Part shown: piece after piece, positions 4,770 through 10,825 of the stretch | Numbering within the stretch: the stretch's first letter is position 1 | How the letters are laid out: the number at the start of each line of letters is the position of its first letter | Source of the DNA: Candidatus Nomurabacteria bacterium | Lineage (GTDB): Bacteria; Patescibacteriota; Minisyncoccia; Phycocordibacterales; UBA9973 | DNA: 11,481 nt | NCBI GenBank assembly: GCA_943356395.1 | Contig: CALRFC010000022.1 | Coordinates: forward strand, 1 to 11,481 | Direction: 5' to 3' | Position numbers and translations under genes: made by a program | Notes under the pieces: generated by a model | Databases searched by the model: none | The model's input: only the letters and a program-made list of their open reading frames with translations | Told to the model about the DNA's origin: nothing

Positions 4770-6980
4770 ATGAAACTTTTAATAGTTGAGTCTCCGTCAA
4801 AAGCAAAAACGATCGAGAAATATCTCGACGGCGCTTTCACCGTGCGCGCGTCCGTCGGCCACGTACGCGATCTGCCGAAGTCGAACAAGAAAGCCATCGA
4901 CATCGAGGGCGGCTTCATCCCGTTCTATGAAATATCAAAAGGCAAAGAAAAAGTCATCGACGAACTGGTAACACTTGCAAAAAAATCCGATCAAATCATT
5001 CTTGCGACGGACCCCGACCGCGAGGGAGAAGCTATCTCTTGGCATTTGTCCGAAATTTTGAATGAGAAGCTGAAAGCCGGAAGCAAACAGCTGAAAGCTA
5101 TAAAACGCGCGGCGTTCAATGAGATCACGAAAGAAGCCGTGGAAGAAGCACTCAAGCATCCGCGCGATATTGATGAAAAATTGGTCAAAGCGCAGGAAGC
5201 GCGCCGCGTGCTCGATCGCTTGGTCGGCTACGACCTCTCCGGTCTCATCTGGAAAAAAGTGCGCTACGGACTCTCCGCCGGACGCGTGCAGTCCCCCGCC
5301 TTGCGCATCATCATGGAGCGCGAGCGCGAGATCCGCGCGTTTATCCCTGAAAAATATTGGACGCTCGAAGGGCTTTTCGAAACGGAGAAAAAAGAAAAAT
5401 TACAACTGACCTGTAGCGAAGAACCGCGAGACGAAAAAGTCGTGGAACAAATCTTGAAAGCCGGCAAAGAAAATCCGTGGATCGTGGGTGAAGTCAAAGA
5501 ATCCGAACAGAAACGCTCGCCGCGGGCGCCGTTCACGACCTCGACGCTCCAGCAAGTCGCAAGCACACGCCTCGGCTTTTCTCCGTCGCGCACGATGCAA
5601 GTCGCGCAGAAATTGTACGAGGCCGGCCACATCACCTACATGCGAACAGACAGCGTGACTCTGGGAAAAGCCGCGCAGGAATCTATTCTCGCCGTCGTCG
5701 CAAAAAAATACGGCAAAGAATATGCCGAGGCGCATGTCTACAAGACGAAATCAAAGAACGCGCAGGAAGCGCACGAAGCCATCCGTCCGACGCACGCGGA
5801 AATGCTTTCGGCCGGCGTAAACGACGAACAGAAAAAACTCTACAAGCTCATCTGGGAGCGCGCCGTTTCTTCGCAAATGACGGATGCGAAACTCATGAAG
5901 ACAAAAATTTCCGCTAAAGTCGTCCGGCACGATGATATTCCCGAATTTTCCGCCAACGGCTCGCGCGTGCTCTTCCCCGGCTGGCTCGCATGCGACACGG
6001 ACGCGCGCGGCGAAGATGTGGAACTGCCGAAAGTCAAAGACGGCGAGAGTTTGAAGCTCATCGATCTCTCGAGCACGGAAAAAGCCACCGAGCCCCCGAA
6101 CCGCTACAGCGAAGCGGGACTCGTGAAAGAGCTCGAAGCACGCGGCATCGGCCGGCCTTCGACCTACGCGTCCATCATGCGCACGCTCGAAGACCGCGAA
6201 TATGTTTTGAAGCAGGGCAAAACGCTATCACCCACCGACACCGGCGAAGTCGTCTCCGGATTCTTGGAAGAACATTTTCCGACCTATATTTCCGACACCT
6301 TCACGGCGGAGATGGAGGACGAGCTCGACGAGATCGCGGAAGGCAAGCGCGAATATGAAAAAACCTTGCGCGATTTCTACACGCCGTTTTTGAAAGAAGT
6401 TAAGGCGAAAGACAAGCTTGCGAAGGCGACGAACTTGGGCGACGCGCCGGAAGGAATGCTCTGTCCGAAATGCGGCGCGAAGATGATCGTCAAGCTTTCG
6501 AAGAACGGAAAATTCTATTCCTGTTCGCGTTATCCCGACTGCGACGGCGCGCGGAAAATCGACGGCACGGAGATGGCGGGTCCGAAAGAAACCGGCGAGA
6601 ATTGCCCGCTCTGTTTCGAGAAACACGGCGGCAAGCTCGTAACGCGCGAAGGAAGATTCGGCATGTTCGTTTCCTGCTCGCGCTATCCGAAATGCAAATT
6701 CATCAAAGAAGATGAGGAAGAGAAGAAAAAGAAAATGACCGGCGTACAATGTCCGGTCTGCAAGAAAGGAGAAATGATGGAGCGCCGCGGGCGCTTCGGC
6801 ATATTCTACTCGTGTTCGAATTATCCCGACTGCAAGAATGCGATCAAAGCAAAGCCGACCGGCGCCCTCTGCCCCATGTGCGGGAGCTTGATGATGCAAG
6901 GAACCAAGACAATCCCAGAACGCTGTAGTAACAACAAATGTCTAAATTATCGACCAGATAAATTGATCAAGAAAAAATAG
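4770..6980 (+). CDS. topA: DNA topoisomerase I (type IA) with four zinc ribbons
   Basis: Relaxes negative supercoils by nicking one strand through a 5'-phosphotyrosine. The TOPRIM domain opens the 736-aa protein: LLIVESPSKAKTI (3-15, acidic Glu7), VGHVRDLPKS (29-38) and ATDPDREGEA (79-88, Asp81/Asp83/Glu85 for Mg). VRYGLSAGRVQSPALR (164-179) and TTSTLQQVASTRLGF (256-270) follow, then the active site HITYMRTDS (287-295) with Tyr290. AHEAIRPT (334-341) and LEARGIGRPSTYASI (455-469) complete the core. The C-terminus carries four Cys4 ribbons, starting CPKC (565), CPLC (612), CPVC (661) and CPMC (701); the last is atypical, ending CSNNKC. E. coli TopA is longer (865 aa) with a different tail. No ribosome-binding site is seen. 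A diverged copy of its last 24 codons lies just downstream. Confidence 0.98.
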   Translation: MKLLIVESPSKAKTIEKYLDGAFTVRASVGHVRDLPKSNKKAIDIEGGFIPFYEISKGKEKVIDELVTLAKKSDQIILATDPDREGEAISWHLSEILNEKLKAGSKQLKAIKRAAFNEITKEAVEEALKHPRDIDEKLVKAQEARRVLDRLVGYDLSGLIWKKVRYGLSAGRVQSPALRIIMEREREIRAFIPEKYWTLEGLFETEKKEKLQLTCSEEPRDEKVVEQILKAGKENPWIVGEVKESEQKRSPRAPFTTSTLQQVASTRLGFSPSRTMQVAQKLYEAGHITYMRTDSVTLGKAAQESILAVVAKKYGKEYAEAHVYKTKSKNAQEAHEAIRPTHAEMLSAGVNDEQKKLYKLIWERAVSSQMTDAKLMKTKISAKVVRHDDIPEFSANGSRVLFPGWLACDTDARGEDVELPKVKDGESLKLIDLSSTEKATEPPNRYSEAGLVKELEARGIGRPSTYASIMRTLEDREYVLKQGKTLSPTDTGEVVSGFLEEHFPTYISDTFTAEMEDELDEIAEGKREYEKTLRDFYTPFLKEVKAKDKLAKATNLGDAPEGMLCPKCGAKMIVKLSKNGKFYSCSRYPDCDGARKIDGTEMAGPKETGENCPLCFEKHGGKLVTREGRFGMFVSCSRYPKCKFIKEDEEEKKKKMTGVQCPVCKKGEMMERRGRFGIFYSCSNYPDCKNAIKAKPTGALCPMCGSLMMQGTKTIPERCSNNKCLNYRPDKLIKKK

Positions 6981-6989
6981 TTCCGCAGT

Positions 6990-7036
6990 CCCGTAGTGAA
7001 AATCATGCGCATTCGGCATGATTTTCTACTACTGGG
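6990..7036 (+). terminator. Bulged 19-bp hairpin just after topA
   Basis: Left arm 6990-7008 pairs with right arm 7016-7036 (11 + 5 + 3 bp, interrupted by unpaired T at 7027 and 7033) around a 7-nt loop. It begins 9 nt past the topA stop, but no T-tract follows. Its core CATGATTTTC (7017-7026) recurs in the topA-distal terminator at 7192-7201. Confidence 0.5.
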
Positions 7037-7043
7037 AGAAGAC

Positions 7044-7118
7044 ACAAAAACAATTCCGGAGAGATGTAGTAACAAGACATGTCCAAACCACAATCCACAT
7101 AAATTGGCAAAGAAATAG
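7044..7118 (+). pseudogene. Detached remnant of a topA 3' end
   Basis: In frame from 7044 the sequence reads TKTIPERCSNKTCPNHNPHK (residues 1-20), then LAKK and a TAG stop at 7116. This aligns with the last 25 residues of TopA (712-736, TKTIPERCSNNKC and onward): 17 of 24 aligned residues are identical and the two Cys are kept. Seven of the identical residues use a different codon (for example CGC/AGA, CCA/CCG, ATC/ATT), so this is not a fresh slippage copy but the tail of a diverged topA. Upstream homology stops at about 7041, and there is no start codon or rest of the gene. Weak similarity to the bases after topA may continue to about 7140. Confidence 0.72.
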
Positions 7119-7187
7119 AAACCCCGTGGTGGATTATGACGACGATCGTACTATCTTGAAAACCTGTATTTTGAGCAAACCGAGCTT

Positions 7188-7228
7188 GCACCATGATTTT
7201 CGCCATGGCGAAAATCATGGTGCTTTTT
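7188..7228 (+). terminator. Intrinsic terminator (36-bp perfect palindrome plus T5)
   Basis: Positions 7188-7223 form a perfect palindrome (18-bp arms) followed by TTTTT (7224-7228). It is the strong plus-strand terminator for topA read-through. Confidence 0.85.
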
Positions 7229-7240
7229 AAAAACACGAAT

Positions 7241-7267
7241 AAAAAAAGACGGTGCCGAAGCGCCGTC
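7241..7267 (-). terminator. Intrinsic terminator facing left, TTCG loop
   Basis: On the minus strand GACGGCGC (7267-7260), loop TTCG, GCACCGTC (7255-7248) with one G-T pair, then seven T (7247-7241). The UUCG tetraloop and long T-tract make it one of the best terminators here. No annotated minus-strand gene lies upstream of it within 3 kb, so something transcribed leftward from 7268-7574 is implied, or it blocks antisense read-through. Confidence 0.85.
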
Positions 7268-7402
7268 CTTGAATCAAAAAGTTTAGGTTGTGATATTGTA
7301 TCGGTTGTTGGACGATTAGGTTAATGGACCAACGAATCTAAACTTCTTGATCATTACAAATCTTTCAATGACTAGTATCTGCTTATGCCTTTTTGACGTG
7401 AA
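7241..7402 (-). ncRNA. Candidate small RNA, about 160 nt
   Basis: The leftward terminator at 7267-7241 needs a transcript. A possible minus-strand -10 (TATAAA, 7414-7409) would start one near 7402, giving about 160 nt. The predicted RNA has a long-range GTTTAG/CTAAAC helix (7343-7338 with 7286-7281) enclosing a GTTGG/CCAAC helix, followed by TTTTT and then the terminator stem. It matches no RNA family I know. The -35 is poor and no conservation evidence is available, so this is a hypothesis. Confidence 0.25.
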
Positions 7403-7538
7403 ATCAATTTTATAGATTAGCCAATAGTGCGCGAAGAACGGGCAAAAAATGGCCTTTTGGTCAAACTGCACAAGAAGCACAAAGAACAAATTCGTATCGG
7501 AAACAGTATACGCCTTTATAAAATTAAGGCAAGCGGTC

Positions 7539-7568
7539 TTGATTAAAAACGGAGGACAAGGGTATAAT
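7539..7568 (+). promoter_or_regulatory. Leaderless promoter of the receiver gene
   Basis: TTGATT (7539-7544), 18-nt spacer, perfect -10 TATAAT (7563-7568), six bases, then ATG at 7575. Transcription should start on the start codon. A GGAGG at 7551-7555 is about 19 nt from the ATG and would lie upstream of the transcript, so it is unlikely to act in translation. Confidence 0.6.
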
Positions 7569-7574
7569 GCGCAC

Positions 7575-7982
7575 ATGGCAAAGAAAATCCTCATTATCGA
7601 AGACGATCAGTTCTTGCAGGGTTTGGTTTCGCGCAAATTCAGCGTCGGCGGATTCGAGACGGCGGTCGCGACGAACGGCATCGATGGCGTCCGGCTTGAG
7701 GTATCCGAAAAGCCCGATATCATACTCCTCGATCTCCTGCTCCCCGGATCTGACGGCTTCGAAGTGCTCGAACGGATGAAAAAAGATGAGGCGCTGAAAA
7801 ATATTCCGGTCATCGTCTTTTCGAATCTCTCGGAAGAAAAAGACATCGCCCGCGCAAAGGATCTCGGTGCGATCTCATACATGGTCAAATCGCAATTCAC
7901 GCTCGACGAACTCGATCAGGAAATAAAAAGCATCCTCTCCGGCACGAAACCGGCGGACTCATTTTTCAAGACCTTGTCGTAA
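7575..7982 (+). CDS. Stand-alone response-regulator receiver (CheY-like)
   Basis: The 135-aa protein is a single phospho-acceptor receiver domain with no output domain. It has the acidic pair Asp10-Asp11 (ILIIEDDQF), the phosphorylation site Asp53 (ILLDLLLPGSDGFEVL, 50-65), the switch Ser83 (VIVFSNLS, 79-86; Thr or Ser in the family) and Lys105 (YMVKSQ). It is likely phosphorylated by a sensor kinase elsewhere and acts by protein contact; no kinase is in view. The frame stays open upstream to ATG 7449, but those 42 codons include the promoter and do not look like protein, so 7575 is preferred. A perfect-stem terminator follows. Its position just before the (p)ppGpp enzyme may be incidental, since the two are separately transcribed. 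Confidence 0.93.
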   Translation: MAKKILIIEDDQFLQGLVSRKFSVGGFETAVATNGIDGVRLEVSEKPDIILLDLLLPGSDGFEVLERMKKDEALKNIPVIVFSNLSEEKDIARAKDLGAISYMVKSQFTLDELDQEIKSILSGTKPADSFFKTLS

Positions 7983-7987
7983 AGAAA

Positions 7988-8011
7988 TATCTAATCACTA
8001 ATTTCTAATGT
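7988..8011. repeat. CTAA-type heptad array
   Basis: Three NNNCTAA units (TATCTAA, TCACTAA, TTTCTAA) run from 7988 to 8008. The 23 bp at 7986-8008 match 627-649 upstream of dus in 21 positions, so this is a second copy of the same intergenic repeat. It sits between the receiver stop codon and its terminator. Confidence 0.6.
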
Positions 8012-8017
8012 CCAAGG

Positions 8018-8051
8018 AATCAGCCGCGTCGCTTGCGACGCGGCTGATTTT
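8018..8051 (+). terminator. Intrinsic terminator of the receiver gene
   Basis: Perfect 15-bp stem (8018-8032 with 8035-8049) with a minimal loop, ending in TTTT (8048-8051) and then CC. Its presence shows that the ATG at 8008 is not the start of the downstream RSH gene. Confidence 0.8.
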
Positions 8052-8082
8052 CCTGTTTACTGTAAGTCTAAGTATTGTAGTG

Positions 8083-8124
8083 TCTATTTTTAATTTTTTC
8101 TCTTTTATCTTTTATCTTCCTATC
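8083..8124 (+). repeat. T-rich leader with 7-bp period before the RSH gene
   Basis: The pyrimidine-rich bases abutting the RSH start can be read as heptads TCTATTT, TTAATTT, TTTCTCT, TTTATCT, TTTATCT, TCCTATC ending at 8124. Only TTTATCT (8104-8117) is an exact duplicate, so the periodicity is weaker than in the other arrays. No Shine-Dalgarno is present and no clear promoter was found. Confidence 0.4.
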
Positions 8125-9585
8125 ATGCCCCACATCAAAGAAATCATCGACCTTTTGCCGAAGCTCGACCACAAGGGCCGCGAGCTCATTACCAAGGCCT
8201 ACCACTTCGCCGAAACCGCGCACGAAGGCCAGAGCCGCAAGAGCGGCGAGCCGTATTTCAACCATGTCTTCGCGACGGGAAAAAATCTCGCGAATCTCGG
8301 CATGTCGCCCACCATTGTCGCGGCCGGACTCCTCCACGATACGATTGAAGACACGGCGACCACCGCGCGCGACATCGAGCGCGAATTCGGCAAAGATATT
8401 CTGGGGCTCGTCGAGAGCGTGACAAAACTGGGCACGATCAAATACAAAGGCATCGAGCGCAATGTCGAGAATCTGCGGAAATTCTTCGTCTCGCTCGCGC
8501 GCGACATGCGCGTGATCATCATCAAGCTCTGCGACCGATTGCACAATGTGGAAACATTAGAATTCGTCCGTCCCGACAAACAGCGCAGGATCGCGCTTGA
8601 GACGCTCGAGATCTACGCTCCGCTCGCGCACCGTTTGGGAATGGGTAAACTGAAAGGCGCGCTCGAAGACGCCGCCTTCCCCTTCGCGTATCCGAAAGAA
8701 TACAAGCAAGTCACCGAGCTCCTCCGCGAAAAGACCGAGGCGGAAGAAAAATATCTGGCGGAAGTCGAAAAGCAATTGCGGAAACTCCTGAAACAGCACG
8801 GCATGGAAGGAGAGATCATCGATCACCGCGTGAAGCATCTGTATTCGCTCTTCAAGAAATTGCGCCGGCACGACATGGACATCGATAAGATCTACGACAT
8901 CATCGCGCTCCGCGTCATCGTCGACACTGTTGAACAGTGCTACCACATCTTGGGCGTCATCCACGGCGTCTGGAAGCCGCTCCCGGGCCGGATCAAAGAC
9001 TATATCGCGAGCCCGAAGCCAAACGGCTACCAGTCGCTCCACACGATCATTTTTACCGGCACGGGCGGCATCGTGGAAATTCAGATCCGCACCAAAGAGA
9101 TGCACGAGCAGGCGGAATACGGAATCGCCGCGCATTTCGCGTACAAAGAGCACGGCAGCAAGAAAAAAATCGAACGGCATCTGGAAAATCACTATGCGTG
9201 GTTGCAACAGATCCGCGACGCGCAGAAGAATGAGAAAGATGTCGACAAATTTTTCGAGAATCTGAAAATGGATTTCTTCGGCGACCGCGTTTTCATCTTC
9301 ACGCCGAAGGGCGACATCATAGACCTGCCCGACGGATCATCCGCGCTCGATTTCGCCTACGCCGTGCATTCCGACATCGGTACGCATGCCTCCGGCGCTA
9401 AGGTGAACGGGAAATTCGTATCGATGTCGGCACGGCTTGCGACCGGAGACATCGTCGAGGTCGAGACAAAGCGCAATATCCATCCCACCTCGAAATGGCT
9501 CGACCACGCGAAAACGGCGCTCGCGCGCAACCGTATCGCGCGCTATTTGAAATTCCATCCGGAATTTCCGGAACGGATGCTTTAG
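8125..9585 (+). CDS. relA: Bifunctional-type (p)ppGpp synthetase/hydrolase (RSH), short form
   Basis: Makes and probably degrades the alarmone (p)ppGpp from GTP/GDP and ATP in the stringent response. From ATG 8125 the product is 486 aa. The HD hydrolase domain (about 20-190) keeps its metal ligands: His47 (FNHV), His71-Asp72 with Glu75-Asp76 (LLHDTIEDT) and Asp137 (KLCDRLHNVETL). The synthetase domain (about 230-345) has RVKHLYSLFKKL (235-246), RIKDYIASPKPNGYQSLHT (289-307) and EIQIRT (318-323). The RxKD motif is the type found in bifunctional Rel/SpoT, not the ExDD of monofunctional RelA. A TGS domain (about 386-450, FFGDRVFIFTPKGDIIDLP) follows and the protein ends soon after. The usual regulatory tail (helical, zinc-finger, ACT/RRM) of 700-plus-aa enzymes is missing. 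It ends 13 bp from the end of convergent parB. Confidence 0.95.
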   Translation: MPHIKEIIDLLPKLDHKGRELITKAYHFAETAHEGQSRKSGEPYFNHVFATGKNLANLGMSPTIVAAGLLHDTIEDTATTARDIEREFGKDILGLVESVTKLGTIKYKGIERNVENLRKFFVSLARDMRVIIIKLCDRLHNVETLEFVRPDKQRRIALETLEIYAPLAHRLGMGKLKGALEDAAFPFAYPKEYKQVTELLREKTEAEEKYLAEVEKQLRKLLKQHGMEGEIIDHRVKHLYSLFKKLRRHDMDIDKIYDIIALRVIVDTVEQCYHILGVIHGVWKPLPGRIKDYIASPKPNGYQSLHTIIFTGTGGIVEIQIRTKEMHEQAEYGIAAHFAYKEHGSKKKIERHLENHYAWLQQIRDAQKNEKDVDKFFENLKMDFFGDRVFIFTPKGDIIDLPDGSSALDFAYAVHSDIGTHASGAKVNGKFVSMSARLATGDIVEVETKRNIHPTSKWLDHAKTALARNRIARYLKFHPEFPERML

Positions 9586-9598
9586 GGAAAAACCTGAT

Positions 9599-10615
9599 CT
9601 AGAGCGAGAAATTCTTTATGGTATAGAGATCCGAATTGTCGTCGGCATTCTTGTCGTCCTCTGTCCGATCGTCCGACAGATCGATCAATTCCGAATGTGT
9701 TTCGCCGGACGACGGAGCAGTCGCGCCGCCTTCTTCTGTTGCCGGAGTCGTAGCTTCGATGAATCTGTCCATGAGCGCGGTCTTGCCCTGCACCGGAGCG
9801 TTTTTCAGCATATCCATGATCGAGTGGAGATCTTCGGTCGTGAAGAAATCGATGGTTATCTGCCCGCCATCCGCGCGCTTCTCGATGTGCACGCGCGTCC
9901 CGAGCGTCTCTCCGAGCCGCGCTTCGATATCGATGATTTCCGGATCGGGAATATATTCTTTGTTCCTGATCTTTTCAACTGCGCTCCTGCGTGCGAATTT
10001 TTCCGCCTCGCGCACGCTCATTTTCTTGTAGACGATTTCCTTGAAGAGGACGGATTGCTCGGCGGCGCGGTCGGCAAGCATGAGAAGCGGGCGGGTATGC
10101 CCTTCGGAAATCTTTCCGGCGGAAAGACCGTCGAGGATATCCTGCGGCAAGGAGAGCAGGCGCATCGTATTGGAAACATATTCGCGGCTCTTGCCCATCT
10201 TCTGCCCGATCTGACCATGCGTGAATCCGAATTCGTCGACCAAGCGGTGGAACGCGCGAGCGCGTTCCACCGCATTCAAGTCTTCGCGCTGGAGATTTTC
10301 GATGATCGCGAGCTCGAGCTTGGTCATGCTCGAATCGCCCACGCGGATGACAACCGGCACTTGGAGAACGCCGGCGAGCTTCGCCGCGCGCAAGCGGCGT
10401 TCGCCCGCGATGAGCTCGTATTCGACGACCATGCCGCCGTCGTCGCGGACCGTTTCAAGCCGGCAGACGACGAGCGGCTGGAGCACGCCATACTGACGGA
10501 TCGATTCCGCCAAGTCTTTCAGGCGCGCCTCGTCAAACTCGCGCCGCGGCTGGAACGGATTCGGCTTGATCTTGTCGGTTTCTATGAAAAAAATGCTGTT
10601 TGAATAAAGTTCCAT
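9599..10615 (-). CDS. parB: ParB/Spo0J chromosome-partition protein
   Basis: CTP-dependent clamp that loads at parS and spreads along DNA for ParA-driven origin segregation. Starting at ATG 10615 it is 338 aa. The ParB/Srx domain begins IKPNPFQPRREFDEARL (16-32) and contains QYGVLQPLVV (41-50), the CTP-binding ELIAGERRLRAAK (67-79) and IIENLQREDLNAVERA (104-119). The DNA-binding helix-turn-helix is at about 131-157 (FTHGQIGQKMGKSREYVSNT, then MRLLSLP), followed by GKISEGHTRPLL (167-178). A C-terminal dimerisation region at about 228-272 is followed by a roughly 50-residue Ser/Thr/Asp/Glu-rich tail that most ParBs lack. The frame is open further upstream to 10960, but that stretch is antisense to tRNA-Leu. 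No parA is in view, and parB is converging on the RSH gene. Confidence 0.95.
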   Translation of the reverse strand: MELYSNSIFFIETDKIKPNPFQPRREFDEARLKDLAESIRQYGVLQPLVVCRLETVRDDGGMVVEYELIAGERRLRAAKLAGVLQVPVVIRVGDSSMTKLELAIIENLQREDLNAVERARAFHRLVDEFGFTHGQIGQKMGKSREYVSNTMRLLSLPQDILDGLSAGKISEGHTRPLLMLADRAAEQSVLFKEIVYKKMSVREAEKFARRSAVEKIRNKEYIPDPEIIDIEARLGETLGTRVHIEKRADGGQITIDFFTTEDLHSIMDMLKNAPVQGKTALMDRFIEATTPATEEGGATAPSSGETHSELIDLSDDRTEDDKNADDNSDLYTIKNFSL

Positions 10616-10649
10616 GTTTTGTTTTTCCGAAAAATTAGAATATGGGAAC

Positions 10650-10676
10650 ATTGTATCATAAGATTCATGCTTGCAA
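10650..10676 (-). promoter_or_regulatory. Tentative parB promoter
   Basis: On the minus strand TTGCAA (10676-10671) and TACAAT (10655-10650) are separated by 15 nt, shorter than the ideal 17. The start would fall near 10643, giving a leader of about 28 nt. TTGCAA is its own reverse complement and could also serve the divergent tRNA-Leu. Confidence 0.3.
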
Positions 10677-10710
10677 AAAGCGTCCGACATGATACCCTGA
10701 AGTGGAAAAT

Positions 10711-10791
10711 GCCGGAGTGGCGGAATGGTAGACGCGCTCGACTCAAAATCGAGTATCGCAAGATGTGAGAGTTCAAGTCTCTCCTCCGGCA
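10711..10791 (+). tRNA. tRNA-Leu (anticodon CAA)
   Basis: Class II cloverleaf. The acceptor stem GCCGGAG (10711-10717) pairs with CTCCGGC (10784-10790), with discriminator A at 10791. The anticodon stem CTCGA/TCGAG holds loop CTCAAAA, giving anticodon CAA for UUG codons. A long variable arm (ATC-GCAA-GAT) fits leucine, and the T arm is GAGAG-TTCAAGT-CTCTC. CCA is not encoded (CAA follows), so it must be added by nucleotidyltransferase. It lies 95 bp from the divergent parB start and about 34 bp before the methyltransferase gene. Confidence 0.97.
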
Positions 10792-10816
10792 CAAAATGAA
10801 GCGAAGTGATTATAAT
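10788..10816 (+). promoter_or_regulatory. Promoter of the methyltransferase gene, overlapping tRNA 3' end
   Basis: Perfect -10 TATAAT (10811-10816), 17 nt after a weak -35 (GGCACA, 10788-10793) formed by the last bases of tRNA-Leu. ATG 10826 begins 10 nt past the -10, so the transcript would be nearly leaderless. This argues against the in-frame ATG at 10796, which lies upstream of the -10. Confidence 0.45.
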
Positions 10817-10825
10817 GACCATATT

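Larger units (their letters stand above)
7119..7574. other. Long spacer without a convincing gene
   Basis: This stretch between the topA remnant and the receiver gene holds the topA-distal terminator, an opposed minus-strand terminator, a hairpin-prone segment (7281-7343) and the receiver promoter. Only weak reading frames are present. A minus-strand frame (7316-7594) would start inside the receiver gene. A plus-strand 39-codon frame from GTG 7427 to TAA 7544-7546 reads plausibly (VREERAKNGLLVKLHKKHKE at its start) but has no start signal or recognised family. AT-rich overall. Confidence 0.5.

Noticed and set aside
7390..7405. parS-like sequence around ACGTGAAA
   Set aside because: Only 12 of 16 bases fit the canonical parS palindrome and the central CACGTG is broken; parB being nearby is not enough.
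7427..7546. 39-codon plus-strand frame ending in IRIGNSIRLYKIKASGLD, faintly CsrA-like
   Set aside because: GTG start with no signal, very short, no CsrA core; similarity is too small to claim.
7449..7574. 42-codon N-terminal extension of the receiver protein
   Set aside because: It contains the TATAAT promoter and precedes the first beta strand of the domain; no receiver family member needs it.
7316..7594. 92-aa minus-strand frame
   Set aside because: Its start is inside the receiver gene, it has no recognisable domain and it only tentatively accounts for the leftward terminator.
8008..8124. 39-codon N-terminal extension of the RSH protein
   Set aside because: It would translate the receiver gene's terminator hairpin and a T-rich leader; family alignment begins at MPHIKEIIDLLPKL from 8125.
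10796..10825. Earlier in-frame ATG for the methyltransferase (MKRSDYNDHI)
   Set aside because: It lies upstream of the TATAAT box and its codons come from a motif shared with another spacer.
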